Part shown: positions 55,189 to 64,000 of the stretch, piece after piece
How the letters are laid out: each line of letters starts with the position of its first letter
How positions within the stretch are numbered: the first letter of the stretch is position 1
From: Gallionella sp.
Lineage (GTDB): Bacteria; Pseudomonadota; Gammaproteobacteria; Burkholderiales; Gallionellaceae
Length of the DNA stretch: 64,000 bases
Reading direction: 5' to 3'
NCBI GenBank assembly: GCA_017880865.1
Contig: JADGRL010000006.1
Coordinates: forward strand, 1 to 64,000
Notes under the pieces: generated by a model
Told to the model about the DNA's origin: nothing
Database searches by the model: none
The model's input: only the letters and a program-made list of their open reading frames with translations
Translations under genes and position numbers: made by a program

Positions 55189-56124
55189 TCAGTGCCGTGG
55201 CTCAGTTACGCCTTCTGTGTGGATCGTGTTGGTACCAGAATGCTCTGTGGAGGGTGTTAGCGAAGTAGCGCCCTCCCCTCCGGTTTTGTTCGTCGTCGTT
55301 TCATGCACTTCGATTTTGTCCACCGTCGCCGTTTCACGCATTTCGTTTTTATCCGTCGTCGCAGTTCCACGCATTTCTCTGGAACCTTCTCGGCCACTTT
55401 CCTTGCCAGCCTCTCTGCTACCGTCCCGGGCACCCTCCTTGCCACCTTCATGCTTGTCACCACCGGCTTGCGATGCAGGCTGGGCGGCTACCGTGAAGAT
55501 ATTGAGGTTAATCGGTTGCAGATGCGGCATTTGATCGGTCGCACCGGCAAAACCCATCTGGTTGGGCAGCACGAAGACCGTGCCCTTCTCGGTCGTCATG
55601 GAAGTCTCGCCCATATTCACCTTGTTATAAGTGCCGATGGGTGCCGTTGCCGTCAATGAGCTTTCCGGCGTGACCACAAATATTTCATGATCCGTACCGC
55701 GAATGCCGATGGTTGTTGCGGGCGTGGTAATGTGATAATTGACTTTATTCTCCTTCCCGATCAAGCCGGTAATGGCGCGAAAGCCGCCTTTGAACAAGGA
55801 GAAAAAGCTCCGTTCAGTGCCGTCTTGATGTCCATTGAAGGTGAAACGGTCAATCTTGAGTTTGGTGTCGGAGCGCATCGCGATGATGCCGCCATCTTCC
55901 ATCCTGATTTGCGCGGAGGCGGTTTGTGTGGAGATCAACGTATCGCCTTCGTTAACCACATCGCCTTTCCTGATCGCATGCGTCACGCCGGTGGCGGTCG
56001 TCAACTGAACCGTACCGTGCACGAACTGTACTCGCCCCGCGACTGCGGCATAAACACTGCCGCTATTACTGACCAGTACCAGCAGCGTAATCAGACTGAG
56101 CAACGCTTTAATAAAGTTTTTCAT
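55189..56124 (-). CDS. Secreted FecR-domain protein (module B)
   Basis: 311 aa; AGGA seven bases before the ATG. Signal peptide MKNFIKALLSLITLLVLVSNSGSVYA. FecR domain (about 30-145) closely matching module A: GRVQFVHGTVQLTTATGVTHAIRKGDVV, GGFRAITGLIGKENKVNYHITTPATTIGIRGTDHE. The block TYNKVNMGETSMTTEKGTVFVLPNQMGFAG is shared with module A. The C-terminal 90 residues are a highly charged, low-complexity tail (KEGARDGSREAGKESGREGSRE). Encoded 22 bases after the TPR-barrel gene. Function unknown; not a typical FecI/FecR sigma regulator. Confidence 0.87.
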   Translation of the reverse strand: MKNFIKALLSLITLLVLVSNSGSVYAAVAGRVQFVHGTVQLTTATGVTHAIRKGDVVNEGDTLISTQTASAQIRMEDGGIIAMRSDTKLKIDRFTFNGHQDGTERSFFSLFKGGFRAITGLIGKENKVNYHITTPATTIGIRGTDHEIFVVTPESSLTATAPIGTYNKVNMGETSMTTEKGTVFVLPNQMGFAGATDQMPHLQPINLNIFTVAAQPASQAGGDKHEGGKEGARDGSREAGKESGREGSREMRGTATTDKNEMRETATVDKIEVHETTTNKTGGEGATSLTPSTEHSGTNTIHTEGVTEPRH

Positions 56125-56146
56125 GTCACATCCTGTTCAAGTTTGA

Positions 56147-57598
56147 TTATTTGAAATTGCGCCGTATCGTCAACGAAATATCGGTACGGTCATAGCTATA
56201 CGCGGCCACATTCGACATATTATTAAAACGCGTCAGTTGCGGGCGCACCGTCCATAGATTATCCAGATACCAGTTCGCTCCCAACGTCCAGTCATCCAAT
56301 TGGTCGGTGCGCTGACCGGAAATTGTCGTGTTGACCTTGTCGAAACTGCCGACTTGTACGCCTGCACTGAAAAACAGTTTCGCTATATCACCGATGGCCG
56401 CTTGCGCGCCGACACGAAATCCGCCGAAACGCTTGACCCCATCGACTCGCCCACCGTTGGGATAGGCCAGCGAGACCGGCCCGACATCATTCTCAACTCC
56501 AAAATACAAGTTACCGGACAGCGTCGACTTCGCGTCGGCCAGCACATGCAGCCCGCCTACACCCGCAGCCAGCTGATTGATGTCATTTGCCTGCATGACC
56601 GTATCGAGATAGCGATATTGCACATACTGGCCGAATACATTCACCTGATTGCTGGCACCCACCGCATGGCGCCATTCCCCATTGAGGCCAGAGGTGTCGC
56701 GATCACGCGCGCCGCCCAAGGTGTGCTGCCCGCCCGACACGCCCAAACGGAACCAGTCGGCACCCGTGCCATAAATAACGCCTGCGCGTCCATCTAGGCT
56801 AAACGCATCAAAACTTTTTTGCTTGTAGTTGCCGCGCTGGTTCAGATCCGCTCCCGCATACAATCGCCAATTGGCATCCGGGCTGTGATTGATTTCGCCC
56901 CCCGCCGCCACGCCATAATAATTATCGACTAACTCCACGCTGTTCAGATTGAGGGTTGGAGTCACGATATTGTTCGGAATTTCGGAAGCGTTGTTGACGT
57001 TAGTGTCGTGCCCCCCGGTTCCCTCAATATAGCCGCTGATGCGCGTCTGCTTCCCGCTTTCCTGCCCGGCAATGTTATCCAGATACTTCTGGATCGTGGC
57101 TCGCGCCGCGTCAGAAGGATTTTGTCTCAACACGGTTTCAAATTCGGTCTTGGCGCGCGGCATATCGCCCAACTGATAATAAGCGCGCGCCATGTCCAGA
57201 CGCGCACCGGCATACTCCGTATCCACCGCCAGCACCCGCTCGAAGGCGAGCGTCGCCTTGTCCGGCTTGCCGCTATCCAACGCGGCAATGCCGATCAGAT
57301 AATCGAAGCGCACCTCGCCCGAACGCTCGAACTCAAGCGGCTCCAGCAGATGATAGGCATCGGCAGGTTTGCCCGCTTTCATTAGGGCTTCGGCATCGCG
57401 CAACGGTTTTTCGAGCGCTTCACTCTCAGCCGGGCTCAGCGCCACTGGTTCGGCAAGCTCGGGCGCAGGCTGTCCGGCTGCTGCTGGCAGGGCTTCGGGT
57501 TGCACGGTTGCAGTTGGCATGTCTTCTTGCGCATAAACCCCGCTTGCCGCCAGCAAAAATCCTGCGCACACCCAACTTGCCGATTTAACAAATTTCAT
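56147..57598 (-). CDS. TPR-domain outer-membrane barrel, Slam/DUF560-like (module B)
   Basis: 483 aa from the ATG at 57598, which gives a good signal peptide (KSASWVCAGFLLAASGVYAQ); the track start at 57727 adds a non-signal tail. TPR helices (about 75-185) share long identical runs with module A (RFDYLIGIAALDSGKPDKATLAFERVL, RLDMARAYYQLGD). The barrel (about 190-483) starts TRISGYIEGTGGHDTNVNN and ends YSYDRTDISLTIRRNFK. Compared with module A it carries an extra Pro/Ala/Glu-rich stretch before the TPRs. Likely an outer-membrane translocator working with the adjacent FecR protein. Confidence 0.8.
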   Translation of the reverse strand: MKFVKSASWVCAGFLLAASGVYAQEDMPTATVQPEALPAAAGQPAPELAEPVALSPAESEALEKPLRDAEALMKAGKPADAYHLLEPLEFERSGEVRFDYLIGIAALDSGKPDKATLAFERVLAVDTEYAGARLDMARAYYQLGDMPRAKTEFETVLRQNPSDAARATIQKYLDNIAGQESGKQTRISGYIEGTGGHDTNVNNASEIPNNIVTPTLNLNSVELVDNYYGVAAGGEINHSPDANWRLYAGADLNQRGNYKQKSFDAFSLDGRAGVIYGTGADWFRLGVSGGQHTLGGARDRDTSGLNGEWRHAVGASNQVNVFGQYVQYRYLDTVMQANDINQLAAGVGGLHVLADAKSTLSGNLYFGVENDVGPVSLAYPNGGRVDGVKRFGGFRVGAQAAIGDIAKLFFSAGVQVGSFDKVNTTISGQRTDQLDDWTLGANWYLDNLWTVRPQLTRFNNMSNVAAYSYDRTDISLTIRRNFK

Positions 57599-57781
57599 GA
57601 TTCTCTGCCCCGCCTTAGTATTGATTTCTGATAATTCCAATTCGCTATGGTAACAAGAATGATGCCGCGCGCATGCTACGCGACCGGCATAATTGTTATT
57701 ATTTGTAACGCAAACTGGAATGAGCATAATACGTTTTCAACGTGCCATGCATTTGAGGTTAATTTGCCGAAAAGTTCCGTG

Positions 57782-58456
57782 CTATATCAATCCTTTTTCT
57801 GCAAACGACAATGTCTGCCCGACCGCCACGATGAAGTGATCCAGCACGCGCACGTCCACCAGACTCAAGGCCTGCTTGAGCGCGTCGGTTAGCAGTTGAT
57901 CCGATTGGCTGGGTTCGGCGACACCGGAAGGATGGTTATGAGCGAGGATGACGGCCGCCGCATTGTGCGCCAGTGCGCGCTTGACCACCTCGCGCGGATA
58001 CACGCTGGTCTGGCCCAGCGTGCCGTGGAACAACTCTTCCGAGGCGATCACGCGATGCTGGGTATCAAGAAACAGCACCAGAAAAACCTCCTGGTCCCGC
58101 CCGCCCAGCAACAGCTGCAAATAATCGCGCACCGCGCGCGGCGAGTTAAGCACATCACCTCGCTGCAACTCTTCCTTCAACGCGCGCCGCGACATTTCCA
58201 GCACCGCTTGCAGTTGCACAAATTTGGCCTGCCCCATGCCCTTAGTTTCGCAAAAATCGGACTCGCTGGCCGCGACCAGAGAGGTGAGATTGCCGAACCG
58301 AGTGAGCAGCTCGCGCGCCAGATCCACCGCGCTCTTGCCCTTCACGCCGGTGCGCAAAAAGATCGCCAGCAACTCCGCATCGGACAACGAGGCCGCGCCG
58401 CGCGTTAAGAGTTTCTCACGCGGACGCTCTCCTTCGGGCCAGTCAGTGATTGCCAT
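57782..58456 (-). CDS. radC: RadC/JAB-domain protein
   Basis: 224 aa from the ATG at 58456 ([17 protein letters not shown], the conserved RadC start); the track start at 58573 runs into coaBC. N-terminal UPF0758 helix-hairpin part ([32 protein letters not shown]) and the metal-binding JAB motif [17 protein letters not shown]. The true role is unclear; earlier repair claims for radC were withdrawn. Divergent from coaBC with a gap of 37 bases. Confidence 0.93.
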   Translation of the reverse strand: MAITDWPEGERPREKLLTRGAASLSDAELLAIFLRTGVKGKSAVDLARELLTRFGNLTSLVAASESDFCETKGMGQAKFVQLQAVLEMSRRALKEELQRGDVLNSPRAVRDYLQLLLGGRDQEVFLVLFLDTQHRVIASEELFHGTLGQTSVYPREVVKRALAHNAAAVILAHNHPSGVAEPSQSDQLLTDALKQALSLVDVRVLDHFIVAVGQTLSFAEKGLI

Positions 58457-58493
58457 ATAACCTCTCAGCCCAGACGGGCTGTTTCTTGTTAAT

Positions 58494-59741
58494 ATGCGCA
58501 GCATTATGAAGCAAGAACCGATAAAGCGTATCGTGCCAGTGAATCGCATCATTCTCGGCATTACCGGCGGCATCGCGGCCTACAAGGCGGCGGAGTTTGC
58601 GCGCCTGCTGATCAAGCAGGGCGTCGAGGTGCAGGTCGTGATGACCGAGGCGGCCTGCCATTTCATCACGCCTGCCACGATGCAGGCGCTCACGGGTCGC
58701 CCGGTGTTGGTCAATCAGTGGGACGCCACCCCAAATGGTATGGCACACATAGCCACTAGCCGCGCCGCCGATGCGATTGTGATCGCACCCGCGAGTGCCG
58801 ATTTCATCGCCAAGCTGACGCACGGACTGGCGGATGACTTGCTCTCCACCTTGTGTCTGGCGCGAAATTGCCCGCTGATTGTCGCTCCGGCTATGAACCG
58901 CGAGATGTGGCTGAATGCGGCGACGCAGCGCAACGTCAAACAACTGGTTGCCGATGGCGTACAAGTGTTGGGGCCGGATAGCGGCGTGCAAGCCTGCGGC
59001 GAAGAAGGCATGGGGCGGATGCTGGAGGCTGCGGAGTTGGCGCGGGATGTAGGTCGGGTTTTAACCCGACACAGTGACAGCGTCGGGTTAAAACCCGACC
59101 TACGAGGCCAGAAAATTATTATCACCGCCGGGCCAACTTACGAGGCGATCGACGCGGTGCGCGGCATCACCAATCGCAGCTCGGGCAAGATGGGTTATGC
59201 GATCGCGCAAGCCGCGCTGGAGCTGGGTGCAGAAGTCACGCTGATTTCCGGGCCGACCGCGCAGCCCAAACCGCAGGGCGCGCAATGCGTGGATGTGCAA
59301 AGTGCCGAACAGATGTTCGATGCCGTCAAACAACACTTGAGTGGTTGCGCTATTTTCATCGGTGTGGCGGCGGTGGCCGATTACCGTGTCGCACAACCCA
59401 GCGTGCAAAAAATCAAGAAAAGCGCGGCCCCGCTCACGCTGGAACTCGTGCCCAACCCGGACATTCTGGCGTATGTCGCCAATCTGCCGAATCCGCCCTT
59501 CTGCGTGGGCTTTGCCGCCGAGAGCGAGAATCTCGCGGAATATGCCGAAGCCAAACGCCGCGCGAAAAAACTGCCATTGCTGGTGGGCAATCTGGCGCAG
59601 CAGGCCATCGGCAGCGACGACAATGAACTGATATTATTTGATGACAGCGGCAGACAGACCCTGCCGCGCGCCGACAAACTCACGCTGGCAAGGCAATTGA
59701 TGCAGCGTATCGCACAACGTAATCAGGGAGTACTGAAATGA
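58494..59741 (+). CDS. coaBC: Bifunctional phosphopantothenoylcysteine decarboxylase/synthetase
   Basis: 415 aa (an ATG at 58506 is an alternative start). Two steps of coenzyme A synthesis. The CoaC flavoprotein half has [45 protein letters not shown] and PAMNREMW. The CoaB half begins [31 protein letters not shown], with KIKK and GFAAES motifs. At the junction of the two halves (about residues 186-203) the sequence [18 protein letters not shown] is encoded by a perfect palindromic element (see repeat entry), an in-frame insertion in the linker. Confidence 0.95.
   Translation: MRSIMKQEPIKRIVPVNRIILGITGGIAAYKAAEFARLLIKQGVEVQVVMTEAACHFITPATMQALTGRPVLVNQWDATPNGMAHIATSRAADAIVIAPASADFIAKLTHGLADDLLSTLCLARNCPLIVAPAMNREMWLNAATQRNVKQLVADGVQVLGPDSGVQACGEEGMGRMLEAAELARDVGRVLTRHSDSVGLKPDLRGQKIIITAGPTYEAIDAVRGITNRSSGKMGYAIAQAALELGAEVTLISGPTAQPKPQGAQCVDVQSAEQMFDAVKQHLSGCAIFIGVAAVADYRVAQPSVQKIKKSAAPLTLELVPNPDILAYVANLPNPPFCVGFAAESENLAEYAEAKRRAKKLPLLVGNLAQQAIGSDDNELILFDDSGRQTLPRADKLTLARQLMQRIAQRNQGVLK
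59049..59103. repeat. Palindromic repeat element inserted in the coaBC linker
   Basis: GTAGGTCGGGTTTTAACCCGAC (59049-59070), an 11-base loop, and GTCGGGTTAAAACCCGACCTAC (59082-59103): perfect 22-base inverted arms, each itself nearly palindromic. It looks like an interspersed REP-type element; such elements are normally intergenic, but here the reading frame stays open through it. Confidence 0.85.
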
Positions 59742-60229
59742 AACACAATGCCCCAACGAAACATGCCGAGTCCGTGCAACACCTCGCGGTCGATGTCAAA
59801 ATTCTCGACCCTCGCTTGCATGAAAATATGCCCGGTTATGCGACTGCCGGTTCGGCGGGGATCGATTTGCGCGCGTGTATCGAACACAACATCGTGATTC
59901 AGCCCAAGCAGTGCGAACTGATCCCCAGCGGCATTGCGGTACACCTGGACAGCCCGGGTTATGCTGCGATGATTTTGCCGCGTTCCGGTCTGGGGCATAA
60001 GCACGGCATCGTGCTGGGCAATCTGGTCGGCCTGATCGACTCGGATTATCAGGGACAGATTTTCGTCTCGTTATGGAACCGCAGCCAAATCCCTTTCACG
60101 CTGATGCCGATGGAGCGCATGGCGCAACTGGTGATCGTGCCGGTGATGCAGGCGAAATTCAATATCGTGGAAGAATTTCCGGTAAGCGAACGCGGCAGCG
60201 GCGGTTTCGGCAGCACCGGCAAGCATTGA
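59738..60229 (+). CDS. dut: dUTP diphosphatase
   Basis: 163 aa, trimeric dUTPase. Converts dUTP to dUMP. The five family motifs are visible: [12 protein letters not shown] ([12 protein letters not shown]), [49 protein letters not shown], and the C-terminal arm [17 protein letters not shown] overlap with coaBC. A strong intrinsic terminator follows. Confidence 0.96.
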   Translation: MKHNAPTKHAESVQHLAVDVKILDPRLHENMPGYATAGSAGIDLRACIEHNIVIQPKQCELIPSGIAVHLDSPGYAAMILPRSGLGHKHGIVLGNLVGLIDSDYQGQIFVSLWNRSQIPFTLMPMERMAQLVIVPVMQAKFNIVEEFPVSERGSGGFGSTGKH

Positions 60230-60242
60230 ACCCTTTCAGTAT

Positions 60243-60276
60243 AAAAAAAGGGCGCGATTTATCGCGCCCTTTTTTA
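60243..60276. terminator. Intrinsic terminator after dut (bidirectional)
   Basis: AAAAAAGGGCGCGAT and ATCGCGCCCTTTTTT make a stem with A- and U-tracts on both sides, between dut and the convergent CBS-domain gene. Confidence 0.93.
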
Positions 60277-60296
60277 TTAGAAAACTTGCGCCGAAT

Positions 60297-60851
60297 TTAA
60301 AGTGTGCGCCAATCCGAAACGCCCAACTGACGGGCGATCTGGGCCATTGAAAACACGCCACACACGGTTTGCCTACCATCCGCGCCCTCGTCCACCACCA
60401 AGCCATGCTGCCGGTGAGCTTGTTTCAGCGTGGCGACAATTTGTCCGACCTTGGCATTTTTTATATCAGCCATTTTCAACACTTCCAACTGACGCTGCGT
60501 AGTCATGATGTCGCGCACCAGAATGTCGGCATATTCCCCGCCCATGTTTTGCAGGAAGCGCGTCGGCTTTTCTCCCAGCACATCGGTTGCCGTCAGCAAC
60601 CCGAACACCTGATCCTTGACATCCAGCACCAGCGCCATACGCACCTCAAACCGGATCATCTTGGCATTGGCTTGTTCAATCGAAGTCATGGGACGCACAT
60701 TCACCAGCGCAACCTTGCTCAAATCGGTCATCACGTCCGTTGCCGGATCGCTCAGCTTGACGTGCTCGGGAAGTTTCTGGGTCGGGCGCGCGTATGTCGA
60801 GCCCGCTTTAAACATAGCCAACGGAAGCACACTGTATTCTTTTAATGACAT
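60297..60851 (-). CDS. CBS-domain protein
   Basis: 184 aa, no signal peptide. Two CBS-like repeats: VALVNVRPMTSIEQANAKMIRFEVRMALVLDVKDQVFGLLTATDVLG (about 45-95) and MTTQRQLEVLKMADIKNAKVGQIVATLKQAHRQHGLVVDEGADGRQTVCGVFSMAQIARQLG (about 115-180). Such domains bind adenine nucleotides and usually regulate a partner. AAGGAG precedes the start; it lies 28 bases after rppH and is probably co-transcribed with it. Confidence 0.85.
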   Translation of the reverse strand: MSLKEYSVLPLAMFKAGSTYARPTQKLPEHVKLSDPATDVMTDLSKVALVNVRPMTSIEQANAKMIRFEVRMALVLDVKDQVFGLLTATDVLGEKPTRFLQNMGGEYADILVRDIMTTQRQLEVLKMADIKNAKVGQIVATLKQAHRQHGLVVDEGADGRQTVCGVFSMAQIARQLGVSDWRTL

Positions 60852-60879
60852 TGCCCTGACTCCTTAAAGTTAACGGGAA

Positions 60880-61392
60880 CTACCGATGCGCGTGCTGCAA
60901 ATGTGCTGCGTTATGTTTGGGGACCGGAAGGTAGCCGGCCAACTCATTAAGCGCCATCGTATAAACTTCACGCTTGAATTCGATCACGGCGGCGATGTCC
61001 AGCCAGTAATCGTTCCAACGCCACGCATCAAACTCGGGATGCGTGCTGGCACGTAAACAGACATCACAATCACGACCCACCAGGCGCAACAAGAACCATA
61101 TCTGCTTTTGTCCGCGATAACCACCGCGAGATTCACGCTTGCTCCAGCTTTGCGGAACCTCGTAACGCATCCAGTCACGGGTGCGCCCGAGTATTCTGAC
61201 ATGCTCCGGCATCAAGCCGACCTCTTCGTGCAACTCGCGGTACATCGCCTGCTCCGGGGTCTCGCCGTGCTGAATTCCGCCTTGCGGAAACTGCCATGCA
61301 TGCTGCCTCACCCGCTTGCCCCAAAGCACCTGATTCCTGTCATTCGTGATGATAATGCCGACATTCGGGCGGTAGCCGTCTCGGTCTATCAT
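60880..61392 (-). CDS. rppH: RNA pyrophosphohydrolase RppH
   Basis: 170 aa. Removes pyrophosphate from the 5' end of mRNAs and so starts RNase E decay. [17 protein letters not shown] and [17 protein letters not shown] are the conserved RppH start, and the Nudix box is [30 protein letters not shown] and [11 protein letters not shown] are also present. Divergent from proS, the usual betaproteobacterial neighbour. Confidence 0.96.
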   Translation of the reverse strand: MIDRDGYRPNVGIIITNDRNQVLWGKRVRQHAWQFPQGGIQHGETPEQAMYRELHEEVGLMPEHVRILGRTRDWMRYEVPQSWSKRESRGGYRGQKQIWFLLRLVGRDCDVCLRASTHPEFDAWRWNDYWLDIAAVIEFKREVYTMALNELAGYLPVPKHNAAHLQHAHR

Positions 61393-61469
61393 TTTCGATT
61401 CTACTTAAGTTAATTTAATAGTTGGATTCTTTCACATTTCACCTGCAATGAAAAGAGAATCAGCCGAGG

Positions 61470-61484
61470 GTTAAGTTCCTTAAC
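61470..61484. promoter_or_regulatory. Palindrome GTTAAG-N3-CTTAAC in the rppH-proS divergent region
   Basis: A perfect six-base inverted repeat in the 157-base gap between divergent genes. TAAAAT at about 61511-61516 could be a -10 for proS. Functional meaning uncertain. Confidence 0.3.
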
Positions 61485-61549
61485 ATACCGAAATACGAGC
61501 ATTCGCTGTAAAATCTAAAACTCACAATCATAATCAGGTCGTAGCCGTC

Positions 61550-63256
61550 ATGCGCGTTTCACAATTTTTCATCTCCACACTCAAAGAAGCCCCTTCCGAA
61601 GCCGAACTTGCCAGCCACAAATTGATGATGCGCGCGGGTTATATCAGAAAGCTCGCCAGCGGCCTGTATACCTGGATGCCGCTGGGACTTCGCGTATTGC
61701 GCAAGGTGGAGCATATCGTGCGCGAAGAGATGGATCGCAGCGGCGGAATCGAATTGCTGATGCCTGCGGTACAACCCGCCGAACTGTGGCAGGAAACCGG
61801 GCGCTGGGAAGTGTTCGGCCCGCAGATGTTAAAAATTAAAGACCGGCACGACAATCAATTCTGTTTCGGCCCCACCCACGAAGAAGTGATCACCGACATC
61901 GCGCGCCGCGAAATCCGCAGCTACCGCCAACTGCCGATCAACTTCTACCAGATCCAGACCAAATTTCGCGACGAGGTACGCCCGCGTTTCGGCGTGATGC
62001 GCGCGCGCGAATTCCTGATGAAGGATGCATATTCTTTCCATGCCGACTATGCGAGTCTGGAGCAAACTTATCAGGTCATGTTTGACACCTACTCGCGTAT
62101 CTTCACCCGCTTAGGCCTGAAGTTCCGCGCCGTCGCGGCAGATACCGGTGCGATTGGAGGTTCCGGCTCGCACGAGTTTCATGTGCTGGCGGATTCTGGG
62201 GAGGACGCACTGGCCTACTGCCCGGATTCGGAATACGCCGCGAATGTGGAACTGGCGGAAGCGGTTGCGCCCGCTACGCCGCGCGCAGTGCCCACGCAGG
62301 AAATGCAAAAGGTCATCACCCCCGGACAGAAGACGATTGAAGAAGTCGCTGCATTTCTGAATGTGACGCCGCAACAGATACTCAAGAGCATCGCATTGAT
62401 TGCTGGGGATGGCGGTTTCGCCCTGCTGTTGCTGCGCGGCGATCACACACTGAATGAAATCAAAGCTGCAAAAGTGCTGGGAGAATTCCGCTTTGCGACA
62501 GAAGCTGAAATAGAGCAGCACATGGGTTGCCGTGCCGGATATATCGGACCGGTTAATACACCTGTGCGCATTTTCGCCGATCGTTCAGCCGCCGCGATGA
62601 GCAACTTTGTTTGCGGTGCCAACGAAGATGGCTTCCATTACACCGGTGCGAATTTCGGAAATCAAATCACATTGCTTGAGGCGGCTATTTTAGACATCCG
62701 CAACGTGGTCACCGGCGACGCTTCGCCGGACGGCAAAGGCTCTCTGGAAATTTGCCGGGGCATCGAAGTCGGGCATATCTTTCAGTTGCGCACCCAATAT
62801 GCCGCAGCCTTGAAAGCCACTTTTCTGGACGCGCAGGGCAAGGCGCAAACCCTCGAGATGGGCTGTTACGGCATCGGCGTGTCACGCATCGTCGCCGCCG
62901 CGATCGAGCAGAATTTCGACGAGCGCGGCATCACGCTACCTGTCGCGATGGCGCCGTTCCAGATCGCCATCGTGCCGATCGGCATGGGCAAGAGCGCAGC
63001 GGTGCGCGAGGCAGTCGAACAGCTTTATGCCCAGCTGAAAACCGCCGATATCGAGGTGTTGCTGGATGACCGCGACGAGCGTCCAGGCGTGATGTTTGCC
63101 GACATGGAGCTGATCGGTATTCCGCATCGCATCGTCATCGGTGAACGCGGCTTGAAGGAAGGCATGTTGGAATATCAGGGACGGCGCGATACCGCAGCTC
63201 AAAGTATCCCCTTGCAAAACGCGCTGGAGTTCGTAAAATCAAGGCTATGCGACTAA
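61550..63256 (+). CDS. proS: Prolyl-tRNA synthetase
   Basis: 568 aa, bacterial-type ProS with an editing insert. Class II core: motif 1 around [33 protein letters not shown], motif 2 [25 protein letters not shown], the INS editing domain (about 230-390, [22 protein letters not shown]), motif 3 [18 protein letters not shown] and a C-terminal anticodon-binding domain. Overlaps the following transglycosylase gene by 10 bases. Confidence 0.97.
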   Translation: MRVSQFFISTLKEAPSEAELASHKLMMRAGYIRKLASGLYTWMPLGLRVLRKVEHIVREEMDRSGGIELLMPAVQPAELWQETGRWEVFGPQMLKIKDRHDNQFCFGPTHEEVITDIARREIRSYRQLPINFYQIQTKFRDEVRPRFGVMRAREFLMKDAYSFHADYASLEQTYQVMFDTYSRIFTRLGLKFRAVAADTGAIGGSGSHEFHVLADSGEDALAYCPDSEYAANVELAEAVAPATPRAVPTQEMQKVITPGQKTIEEVAAFLNVTPQQILKSIALIAGDGGFALLLLRGDHTLNEIKAAKVLGEFRFATEAEIEQHMGCRAGYIGPVNTPVRIFADRSAAAMSNFVCGANEDGFHYTGANFGNQITLLEAAILDIRNVVTGDASPDGKGSLEICRGIEVGHIFQLRTQYAAALKATFLDAQGKAQTLEMGCYGIGVSRIVAAAIEQNFDERGITLPVAMAPFQIAIVPIGMGKSAAVREAVEQLYAQLKTADIEVLLDDRDERPGVMFADMELIGIPHRIVIGERGLKEGMLEYQGRRDTAAQSIPLQNALEFVKSRLCD

Positions 63257-63897
63257 GACGACCACCGCTTTCACGCAATCTTGCCTTGCCACTGTGCATG
63301 GCCGGGTTGATGTTTGCCTGTGCCGCACAGGCTGGCGGACAAGTGTACGCGCCGCTTTCTGCCAGTGTGCACGCGGCGTTGCAGCACAGCGTGTCGGATC
63401 AGGCCTCGCCCAAACTCGCCTTCGCCACGCAATATGAAGCGGATTTCTGGCTGAATGAAATGTCGCGTCGTCTGGAAAAAAAATTGCCGGATGCTGCGTT
63501 TCGCACGGATTTTCTCAAGACCGTGCATTATGAAGCCACCCGCGCCGGGCTTGATCCGGAACTGGTGTTGGGTTTGATCGAAGTGGAAAGCGGTTTCAAA
63601 AAATATGCCGTATCCAGTGTGGGCGCGCGCGGCTACATGCAGGTGATGCCGTTCTGGGTGAATGAAATCGGCACGAAGGAACATGACTTATTCCATCTGC
63701 GCATCAACCTGCGCTACGGTTGCACGATCTTGCGCCATTATCTGGATATCGAAAAAGGTAATTTGTATCGCGCGCTGGGACGCTACAACGGCAGTCTGGG
63801 CAAGCCGGAATATCCGAATCTGGTGCGCGCCGCCTGGCACCGCCACTGGGCTTTGCCGCGCCGCACGGTCGGCAACTATTATTCATCGGCGGGTTAA
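63247..63897 (+). CDS. Lytic transglycosylase (Slt family, secreted)
   Basis: 216 aa. Signal peptide about 1-29 ([21 protein letters not shown]). The SLT domain (about 95-200) has the catalytic Glu in [29 protein letters not shown] and the later [16 protein letters not shown]. Cleaves peptidoglycan glycan strands in the periplasm. Co-transcribed with proS by overlap. Confidence 0.9.
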   Translation: MRLRRPPLSRNLALPLCMAGLMFACAAQAGGQVYAPLSASVHAALQHSVSDQASPKLAFATQYEADFWLNEMSRRLEKKLPDAAFRTDFLKTVHYEATRAGLDPELVLGLIEVESGFKKYAVSSVGARGYMQVMPFWVNEIGTKEHDLFHLRINLRYGCTILRHYLDIEKGNLYRALGRYNGSLGKPEYPNLVRAAWHRHWALPRRTVGNYYSSAG

Positions 63898-63898
63898 G

Positions 63899-64000
63899 TT
63901 ACTTCTTCTGGATATAAGCCTCGACGCTGGCGCGTGTCACTTCACCCGTCTGAAAACTCACCAACTCGCCTTTGGGATTGTACAAATAGCTGACCGGCAA
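63899..64000 (-). CDS. C-terminal end of a thioredoxin-family (TlpA/ResA-like) protein, cut by window edge
   Basis: Reading the minus strand to the TAA at 63899 gives LPVSYLYNPKGELVSFQTGEVTRASVEAYIQKK. The cis-Pro after a short run (LPVSYLYNPKGEL) and the closing helix fit the end of a TlpA-type periplasmic thiol-disulfide oxidoreductase (usual pattern PTTFLIDxxGxIV..xxG). Only 33 codons are visible; the CxxC lies outside the window. Convergent with the transglycosylase gene. Confidence 0.7.
   Translation of the reverse strand: MPVSYLYNPKGELVSFQTGEVTRASVEAYIQKK

Noticed and set aside
50974-56124. FecR proteins as anti-sigma regulators of iron uptake
   Set aside because: They have ordinary signal peptides rather than a cytoplasmic N-terminal part, and no FecI-type sigma factor or TonB receptor is encoded in the window.

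Overview
The window looks like a chromosomal segment of a Gram-negative, free-living betaproteobacterium. The housekeeping genes (purB, mnmA, radC, coaBC, dut, rppH, proS), the outer-membrane barrels, the Wza/Wzb/Wzc export system and the moderate G+C support this. A member of the Gallionellaceae or relatives is my guess from the overall gene style; no 16S or other decisive marker is present.

Layout. (1) 1-3600: start of a lipoprotein gene, then two tandem paralogous genes that fuse a FecR domain to an OmpA-like outer-membrane barrel. (2) 3800-29600: a long exopolysaccharide/capsule locus, all on the minus strand and read right to left: wza, wzb, wzc, UDP-HexNAc dehydrogenase and epimerase, MurJ-like flippase, methyltransferase, GT2, GT4, a cassette of two nucleotidyltransferases with a GDPD-like enzyme, a HAD phosphatase and a cupin, a CgeB-like glycosyltransferase, an OafA-type acyltransferase, an asparagine synthetase, an EpsG-like polymerase, another GT4, and a WecA-like priming transferase. 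It carries several scars: a decayed wza copy, an internally deleted acyltransferase, and two C-terminal glycosyltransferase remnants with a ParE/RHH-type toxin-antitoxin pair between them. The epimerase holds a heptanucleotide tandem repeat that could switch it off by slippage. (3) 29867-29953: tRNA-Leu(CAA) with a clear promoter.

(4) 30000-46500: a Wsp-like chemosensory cluster on the minus strand (hybrid PAS kinase, CheW, CheR-TPR, CheW, CHASE3-type MCP, CheA-REC, CheB, second hybrid kinase), ending in two REC-EAL response regulators. The first EAL domain keeps its catalytic residues; the second has lost key ones. No GGDEF output is present. (5) 47000-47935: two small secreted Ala/Pro/Lys-rich paralogues sharing an upstream inverted repeat. 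(6) 47950-50950: nudix, mnmA, purB.

(7) 50970-57600: two copies of a TPR-barrel (Slam/DUF560-like) plus secreted FecR-domain protein pair, with an IgGFc-binding-domain lipoprotein between them. That lipoprotein gene has a convincing class I cyclic-di-GMP riboswitch (GEMM-I) in its leader. (8) 57780-64000: radC, coaBC with an in-frame palindromic insert, dut, a CBS-domain gene, rppH, proS, a lytic transglycosylase, and the end of a thioredoxin-family gene.

How it may fit together (inference): the chemosensory cluster could lower c-di-GMP through the active REC-EAL protein, the riboswitch reads c-di-GMP at the surface lipoprotein gene, and the polysaccharide locus plus the FecR/barrel modules build the cell surface. 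The FecR-barrel-lipoprotein region with its riboswitch is the best candidate for an undescribed system.
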